From the NCBI RefSeq assembly GCF_000333035.1, contig NZ_BANU01000008.1:62001-126000 (forward strand): 64,000 nt of DNA, given 5' to 3'. A program made the position numbers and the translations under genes. The DNA comes from Gordonia sihwensis NBRC 108236 (GTDB lineage Bacteria > Actinomycetota > Actinomycetes > Mycobacteriales > Mycobacteriaceae). Positions 59,502 through 64,000 of the stretch are shown one piece after another. Position 1 is the first letter of the stretch, and each line of letters starts with the position of its first letter. A model generated the notes under the pieces. That model was given only the letters and a program-made list of their open reading frames with translations. It did no database searches and was not told where the DNA came from.

Positions 59502-59983
59502 CGGTGATCGCCTCCGGCGGCCTGAGCGACGGCGTGCTCGGCGATCTGCACGATCACGGGGACACCGTCGCGCACCGCGCCGGTCGACCCCGCCAGATTC
59601 ACCACGAGGGAACCGCGCCGCATGCCCGCGACGCCCCTGGAGAGCATCGCGTGCGGCAGTGCCGCGATGCCGACCCGCCGGATCTCCTCTGCCACGCCGG
59701 GCAGTTCACGCGTCAGCAGCGGTGCCGTGGCCTCGGGCGTCACATCGCGGGGCGAGACGCCGGTGCCGCCGGTCGTGACGACAAGACCCGAACCGGCCTC
59801 CACCACTTCGACGATCACACTCGAGATCGCGTCGCGATCGTCGGGGACGACGATCACCTCGGCGCTCCAGCCCGCCTCCCCGAGGAGATCGGCCGCCAGC
59901 GGACCGGAGACGTCCTCGCGTTCGCCGGCGAACGACCGGTCGGAGACGGTGATCACCGTCGCGCGCTTCTGCTTGGAATCCAC
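59498..59983 (-). CDS. mog: MogA/MoaB-family molybdopterin adenylyltransferase
   Basis: A 161-residue protein that adenylates molybdopterin before MoeA acts. TVITVSDRSFAGEREDVSG and the TTGGTGVSPRDVTPEAT motif are diagnostic. The GTG at 59983 gives the family length. An ATG at 60049 overlaps the stop of the channel gene (ATGA) and would add 22 residues; it cannot be excluded and would explain the coupling. Confidence 0.9.
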   Translation of the reverse strand: MDSKQKRATVITVSDRSFAGEREDVSGPLAADLLGEAGWSAEVIVVPDDRDAISSVIVEVVEAGSGLVVTTGGTGVSPRDVTPEATAPLLTRELPGVAEEIRRVGIAALPHAMLSRGVAGMRRGSLVVNLAGSTGAVRDGVPVIVQIAEHAVAQAAGGDHR

Positions 59984-60045
59984 ACCTTCGAGCGTGCCAC
60001 GTCCGATGCCGCGGCGTGAACCGCACGGCCGTTTCATTCCGGTGC

Positions 60046-60723
60046 TCATCGATCGTCCCGCCGCGCCGTCTTGGTGTACCAGGGGCGCGGACCGTGCCAG
60101 CCGTAGCGCAGCGACGCCAGACGAACCACGGTCACCAGCGCCGCGCACAGCAACCCCACCCACGGCCGATAGACGCCGAGGTGCAGCAGCAGCGCCGTCA
60201 CCGCCGCGCCGACCAGCGACGGAATCGCGTAGAGATGCTCGTTTGACCGCAGCACCGCGGGCACCGATCCGGAGAGCACGTCCCGGATGATGCCGCCGCC
60301 GATCGCCGTCGTCAGACCGAGCATCGCCGCGCTGGGCGCGCTGAGCCCGTGCTCGTAGGCGGTCACGGTGCCGGTGACCGCGAACAGGCCGAGACCCACC
60401 GCATCGGCCACCTCCAGCGGCCATCGGGTCAGCCGGGCCGGCGGGTGCCACACGAAGATCACGAGCGCGGTCGCGACGGCCACTGCCACCAGACGCAGGT
60501 CGGTGAAGGCCGTCGGAGGCGTCTTCCCGATGATCACGTCGCGGATGATGCCTCCGCCGAGCGCGGTCGCCGCGGCCAGCAGCACGATGCCCACGACGTC
60601 GAGGTCGCGCCGCACGGACAGCAGCGCACCGGACGCCGCGAAGGCCACGATCCCCGCCAGTTCGCCGCCGTGGTGGACCAGCGACGCGGCGTTGTCGAGG
60701 TTCGAGGACAGCCACACCGACAT
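60046..60723 (-). CDS. TRIC-type cation channel family protein (UPF0126)
   Basis: A 225-residue membrane protein with about seven helices in two repeats, each with a GGGIIRDV motif (ALGGGIIRDVIIG and AIGGGIIRDVLSG). Prokaryotic members form trimeric cation channels. It is head of the mog-moaE-moaA group; no link to molybdenum is known. Confidence 0.87.
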   Translation of the reverse strand: MSVWLSSNLDNAASLVHHGGELAGIVAFAASGALLSVRRDLDVVGIVLLAAATALGGGIIRDVIIGKTPPTAFTDLRLVAVAVATALVIFVWHPPARLTRWPLEVADAVGLGLFAVTGTVTAYEHGLSAPSAAMLGLTTAIGGGIIRDVLSGSVPAVLRSNEHLYAIPSLVGAAVTALLLHLGVYRPWVGLLCAALVTVVRLASLRYGWHGPRPWYTKTARRDDR

Positions 60724-60884
60724 CGACCACCTCCGAGTCCGTCTTCGACCTGCATGCGGCAGACGCGTGAGGCGTCCGAGGCCCGATCAGCCCGAGGTGA
60801 ATCTAGCGCAGGCACCGCGCCTGGTGAGCAGCGGAATCCCCGTCGCCGGCTCCGCGGGTCCGCGGAGCCTGGCAGACTGGAGAC

Positions 60885-61124
60885 ATGAGGAAGAAGTGGG
60901 CCGAACTCTCACCCGCCGCACGTGCGGGGATCATCTCGATGGCCGCGGTCGACGCGGGCCTGCGCGTCTGGGCGATCCGCGATCTGCGGTCACGCGACAA
61001 GAGCCAGGTCAACGGCCCGAAACTGGTCTGGACCGTGGTGCTCGGCGGAGTGAACTCCGCGGGGCTCCTGCCCACCGTGTACCTGCTCGCCGGGCGCAAG
61101 CGCACCCCGTCCGAATCGCATTAG
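60885..61124 (+). CDS. Small membrane protein (DUF5652-like)
   Basis: A 79-residue protein with two hydrophobic helices around a charged loop (RVWAIRDLRSRDKSQVNGP). ATG at 60885 with GGAGAC; CAGACT six bases before the start may be a -10 for a leaderless message. Function unknown. About 190 bp of nothing recognisable follow before the insertion sequence. Confidence 0.7.
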   Translation: MRKKWAELSPAARAGIISMAAVDAGLRVWAIRDLRSRDKSQVNGPKLVWTVVLGGVNSAGLLPTVYLLAGRKRTPSESH

Positions 61125-61362
61125 CCTGCGGTCGGAGCCGACGCGCCGTACGCTGTCAGTGCACCTGACCGGACCGGCTGCGAGATCGGACTCATCCGAC
61201 ATCCGCCGGACCCTTGCGAACCACGGATGCGCCGCATCCCGTCCCGAACCCGATGGCCTCGCCGAATACGGTGGGGCCATCGGTGTCTGGACGCTACGCG
61301 GCGAGCCTCCGGGGGTTAAAGGCCAAAATGTGTGTACGGCCCGGGCGTGGCGTCGGGGTGGT

Positions 61363-62544
61363 TTATCGGTTTCGTCCTCCCCAGCCGTGTTGGATACCGT
61401 TGCCGTCTTCCCAGTTGAAGCCGGTGTCGTAGGCGGCCGGTCCGATCTGCTCGTCTTCGAGCGGAGTTTCCTTCGGTCGTGGCGGCGGTGGGTTGTAGTG
61501 CTCGGCGCGGACCAGGCTCCACGGATCGTGTGGGTGGGCGGTGAGGCTGTTCAGTTTCCATTCGGCGGCCCGGCGGGCGTGTTCGGTGAGGAACCCTCGA
61601 TGGGTGCGGAACAGGTCCTTGAGGGCCTTGTTGGGGCCGCCTTCGAGAGGTGAGGTGGTCCGCGGGAGCGGGTGGTCCTCGTCGGTCAGGCGGGGGTCGA
61701 TCCAGGTGAACAGGTGCTCGGCGGCGATGAGCTTGCGGAACAGGCCGCGGGTGCGGCGGAGGTCGCGGTGGGTGTACCACCAGGTGCTGGCCTCGGCGAC
61801 GCCTCGGGGGCGGACGGTGTGCGGGCGGGCGTAGGTCCGATGCCGGAGGAATCGGTCGTGTTCATGCTCCCAGTCGTTGTAGGCCTGCAGCCACAGCACG
61901 GCCTGGTCGGCGTTGCGGATGTTCATCAAAGCTGTTGTCAGAGAGATGATTTGGCGTGCTGCGTCAGTTCTCGGGTTGTACGTGTGGTGGCGGCGGATGG
62001 TCTGGAAGATGTGGAAGTAGCAGCGTTGGACTCGGGTGGTGGGCCAGTCGTCGGAGATCGCTGAGAGCAGCCCGCGGCCGCCGTCGATGACCGCGATGCG
62101 TGGGGCGGGTTGGCGTTGCAGGATCTGCTGCCAGGCGATCTTCTTCTCGCGGTCACACCATTGCCAGTCGACGACGTGGGTGCCGTCGAAGGCGATCAGC
62201 AGGCACCAGGATTGGAAGTAGGTGCCATCGAGCATCAACACCTGTGCCGGCTCGGTCAGCGGCGGTGGTGGCGGGACTTCGATGTTCCAGCACCAGGAGC
62301 GTGAGCGGCGGAAGGTGCGGGCGATGACGTGGTCGGGCTGTCGGCCGTGCAGGAGCCAGGTGTGGAACGCGGTGAGCTCGGCTTTGCGGGTGACATCGGG
62401 GCGCTTCTGGGTGCTGGAGGCGCCGCAGTCCTTGCAGCGCCAGCGGGTGCGGCCGGCGCTGGTGGTTCCGTTCTTGACGAGCTTGCGACCGCATACACCA
62501 CAGGATGGGGAATTCCGAGAACCTGACACCGAACATGCTTTCAA
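61363..62544 (-). CDS. IS256-family (IS1249-type) transposase
   Basis: A 393-residue transposase, apparently intact. An N-terminal zinc ribbon (CGVCGRKLVKNG...WRCKDCG) is followed by an HTH-like region, then the catalytic core with the first Asp in LMLDGTYF and the second in VIDGGRGL, and the RVQRCYFHIFQTIRRH segment typical of the family. The frame begins at a TTG (62544), which lies in a palindrome; no ATG or GTG in frame is found before it within the element. Confidence 0.92.
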   Translation of the reverse strand: MKACSVSGSRNSPSCGVCGRKLVKNGTTSAGRTRWRCKDCGASSTQKRPDVTRKAELTAFHTWLLHGRQPDHVIARTFRRSRSWCWNIEVPPPPPLTEPAQVLMLDGTYFQSWCLLIAFDGTHVVDWQWCDREKKIAWQQILQRQPAPRIAVIDGGRGLLSAISDDWPTTRVQRCYFHIFQTIRRHHTYNPRTDAARQIISLTTALMNIRNADQAVLWLQAYNDWEHEHDRFLRHRTYARPHTVRPRGVAEASTWWYTHRDLRRTRGLFRKLIAAEHLFTWIDPRLTDEDHPLPRTTSPLEGGPNKALKDLFRTHRGFLTEHARRAAEWKLNSLTAHPHDPWSLVRAEHYNPPPPRPKETPLEDEQIGPAAYDTGFNWEDGNGIQHGWGGRNR

Positions 62545-62554
62545 AGCATGTTCG
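62530..62554. promoter_or_regulatory. Palindrome overlapping the transposase start
   Basis: CGAACATGCTTT-C-AAAGCATGTTCG is a perfect dyad with 12-bp arms. The TTG start of the transposase is in its centre. It could be an operator for self-repression or an RNA hairpin that hides the start in transcripts entering from outside. Confidence 0.6.
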
Positions 62555-62572
62555 ACCCACCATCACCCGAGG

Positions 62573-63265
62573 TCAGGCATCAGAAATCAGCGGATCTGTA
62601 CACACATGTTGGCCTTTAACCCGCCTCCGGTTCCGCTGTTCCACCGCGAAGTGTGCGAACACGATCAAGCTGAGGAATGCGGCGAAGGTGCACCAGATCG
62701 AGGCGTATCCCGCGGCGTTCATCACCGCGGCGACGCTCATCGCGACGAGATTGCCCGCTCCCATCGCGACGACGTAGCGGTGCGAGCTCGACATCGGCGC
62801 GACGCAGGTGGCGAACACATAGGGAACGGCCAGCCAGGCAGCACTGAACGGGACGCCGAGCCGGTAGTCGAGGTTGCCGTCGACCACCGCGACGCTGATA
62901 CCGGGCTGGATCGCGAGATACAGCATGTACACCGCGAGCACCGCGCCGACTCCCAGCGGAACCGTCTGCAACCGGCGCCGGTGTGGCTCCGATTCCATCA
63001 GCCACACGGCCCACGGGATGTAGGCAGGCAGCACGGCCCACGCGAACATCACCCACATGTGCACGCCTGCGCCGGAGAGCAGCGCCTCGCTGCGGTCGCC
63101 GAGCGCCAGCCAAGTCCATCCCTCCAGCGCCTGATGCACCCCGAAGAGCAACGGCAGCGCCGCGAAGGGCAGCTGCCGCACATCCCGGACCAGGCACAGG
63201 GTGGTGGCGCCCACCGCGGTGATCACACCGGCGCCCACGAAACTCGCAGTCGCGCTGAAGCACAT
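62573..63265 (-). CDS. DUF6629-like membrane protein with C-terminus altered by the IS
   Basis: A 230-residue protein with about seven helices; start MCFSATASFVGAG is the sign of the DUF6629 family (unknown function). The open frame to 63310 is not needed. After EQRNRR the frame enters the insertion sequence and ends in the foreign tail VKGQHVCTDPLISDA. Joining the flanks without the IS restores the older end LAA and a stop at 61294-61296. The membrane part is untouched, so function may survive. Confidence 0.85.
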   Translation of the reverse strand: MCFSATASFVGAGVITAVGATTLCLVRDVRQLPFAALPLLFGVHQALEGWTWLALGDRSEALLSGAGVHMWVMFAWAVLPAYIPWAVWLMESEPHRRRLQTVPLGVGAVLAVYMLYLAIQPGISVAVVDGNLDYRLGVPFSAAWLAVPYVFATCVAPMSSSHRYVVAMGAGNLVAMSVAAVMNAAGYASIWCTFAAFLSLIVFAHFAVEQRNRRRVKGQHVCTDPLISDA

Positions 63266-63331
63266 GCGTCGAATCCTGCCACTCGCGCGGGCACGGCAGC
63301 GGACATTCACCCTCGGCCGCGCCGCAGAACG

Positions 63332-63370
63332 GACGAGGACCCGCCTCCTTGAAGGAGACGGGTCCTCGTC
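63332..63370 (-). terminator. Strong terminator directly after rpsN
   Basis: A 19-bp stem (63332-63350 against 63352-63370) with one mismatch, outer end GACGAGGACCCG, begins 20 bp past the rpsN stop. It ends the proximal spc transcript, confirming that rpsH is not reached from there. Confidence 0.85.
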
Positions 63371-63390
63371 ACATGCCTATCGGCGGGAAG

Positions 63391-63576
63391 TCACCAGCTG
63401 GACTTCTGCACACCCGGCAGCTCGCCGGCGTGCGCCATGTCGCGGAAGCAGACGCGGCACAGGCCGAACTTGCGGTACACCGAGTGCGGGCGTCCGCACT
63501 TGTTGCAGCGGGTGTAACCCCGGACTGCGAACTTGGGCTTCTTGTTGGCCTTGTTGACCAGAGCCTTCTTTGCCAT
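63391..63576 (-). CDS. rpsN: 30S ribosomal protein S14, zinc type
   Basis: A 61-residue S14 of type Z with both CxxC pairs (CNKC and CRVC), so a zinc-containing form. Start [16 protein letters not shown]; the ATG at 63576 is 16 bp after the rplE stop. Normally followed at once by rpsH; here followed by a terminator. Confidence 0.96.
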   Translation of the reverse strand: MAKKALVNKANKKPKFAVRGYTRCNKCGRPHSVYRKFGLCRVCFRDMAHAGELPGVQKSSW

Positions 63577-63592
63577 CTCAGTTGTCCCTATC

Positions 63593-64000
63593 TCAGTTCG
63601 CGGCTGCGTCGTTGCTCTTGAACGGGAAGCCCAGAGCGCGAAGCAGCGCACGGCCTTCGTCGTCCGTGGTGGCCGAGGTGACGACCGTGATGTCCATGCC
63701 ACGCGGCCGGTCGATCGAGTCGATGTTGATCTCGTGGAACATCGACTGCTCGTTGAGGCCGAAGGTGTAGTTGCCGTTGCCGTCGAACTGGCGGTCGCTC
63801 AGACCGCGGAAGTCGCGGATACGCGGGAGGGCGATCGACACGAGGCGATCGAGGAACTCCCACATGCGGTCGCCGCGGAGGGTGACGCGCGCACCGATCG
63901 GCATGCCCTCACGCAGCTTGAACTGCGCGATGGACTTGCGGGCGCGGCGGATCTCCGGAGCCTGACCGGTGATGAGCGCCAGGTCGGCGACGGCACCGTT
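63593..64000 (-). CDS. rplE: 50S ribosomal protein L5, C-terminal part
   Basis: The last 135 codons of L5 (start lies beyond the window): [28 protein letters not shown], and the ending ALGFPFK followed by a short tail. 5S rRNA-binding protein of the proximal spc segment. Confidence 0.96.
   Translation of the reverse strand, partial: NGAVADLALITGQAPEIRRARKSIAQFKLREGMPIGARVTLRGDRMWEFLDRLVSIALPRIRDFRGLSDRQFDGNGNYTFGLNEQSMFHEINIDSIDRPRGMDITVVTSATTDDEGRALLRALGFPFKSNDAAAN

Larger units (their letters stand above)
61313..62622 (-). mobile_element. Complete IS256-family (IS1249-like) insertion sequence
   Basis: The 1310-bp element has inverted ends GGGTTAAAGGCCAA...GTAC of 25 bp with one mismatch (61313-61337 and 62598-62622). 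Both sides carry the same 8-bp target duplication GCCTCCGG (61305-61312 and 62623-62630), the size usual for IS256-family elements. It holds one full transposase gene. The perfect duplication shows a recent, unrearranged insertion; it hit the last codons of the 62573-63265 gene. Confidence 0.93.
43174..63390. other. 20.2-kb nitrate respiration and molybdenum cofactor island inside the spc ribosomal operon
   Basis: The stretch between rpsH and rpsN, which are adjacent in mycobacteria, holds narGHJI-narK-cupin, modABC with an HTH-Mop gene, eight Moco genes or partners, a TRIC-type channel gene, two small membrane-protein genes and one insertion sequence. Base composition and codon use look like the rest of the chromosome, and there is no integrase, tRNA or long terminal repeat at the edges, so the island is either old or came from a similar host. 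Confidence 0.85.

Noticed and set aside
43174-63390. Prophage or integrative element as carrier of the island
   Set aside because: No integrase, phage structural genes, att-like repeats or tRNA at the edges; the single IS is a later small insertion.

Overview
The window is high-GC (roughly two thirds G+C by eye) chromosomal DNA of a mycolic-acid actinobacterium (order Mycobacteriales). The order of aroA-rsgA-desaturase/reductase-DGAT-secA1-hpf-comF-lpqB-mtrB-mtrA-tmk-ahcY is the same as in Mycobacterium tuberculosis Rv3227-Rv3248c, and truA-rplQ-rpoA-rpsD-rpsK-rpsM-rpmJ-infA matches Rv3455c-Rv3462c. An IS1249-type transposase and the other accessory genes point to a Gordonia-like genus, but the genus is an inference.

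Layout. 1-9.7 kb: end of aroA, rsgA, a fatty-acyl desaturase system (one ferredoxin-type reductase and two tandem desaturases sharing a palindromic operator), a DinB-like protein, a wax ester/DGAT-like protein with a damaged active-site motif, and a butanediol dehydrogenase-like enzyme. 9.7-20.8 kb: secA1, hpf, comF, the lpqB-mtrB-mtrA cell-envelope signalling operon, tmk, ahcY. 20.9-25.6 kb: amino-acid permease, cation efflux protein, and a flavin monooxygenase/FMN reductase pair. 25.6-30.2 kb: a type VII (ESX) accessory cluster (two WXG100 proteins, EspC-like, two YbaB-like and an EspI-like ATPase) with no secretion core genes. 30.2-34.9 kb: truA and the alpha ribosomal operon. 35.1-37.4 kb: small membrane protein, dtd and a GT87 mannosyltransferase ending in a palindromic repeat. 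37.6-43.2 kb: map, adk, secY, then rplO to rpsH, the distal part of the spc ribosomal operon.

The most striking feature is that the spc operon is cut in two. rplE-rpsN lie at the right edge (63.4-64 kb) and rpsH-rplO at 40.5-43.2 kb. The 20.2 kb between them hold a respiratory nitrate reductase operon (narGHJI-narK-cupin), molybdate uptake genes (modABC with an HTH-Mop protein), most of molybdenum cofactor synthesis (moeA, moaC, mobA, moaD, moaA, moaE, mog), a TRIC-type channel, two small membrane proteins and an intact insertion sequence with 8-bp target duplications. The genes form one functional module: import molybdate, build molybdopterin guanine dinucleotide, assemble NarGHI and import nitrate. 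MoeB/MoeZ (MoaD activation) and a nitrite reductase are not in the window. A strong terminator follows rpsN, and rpsH now faces narG across a 412-bp divergent control region, so the two halves of the ribosomal operon must be transcribed separately.
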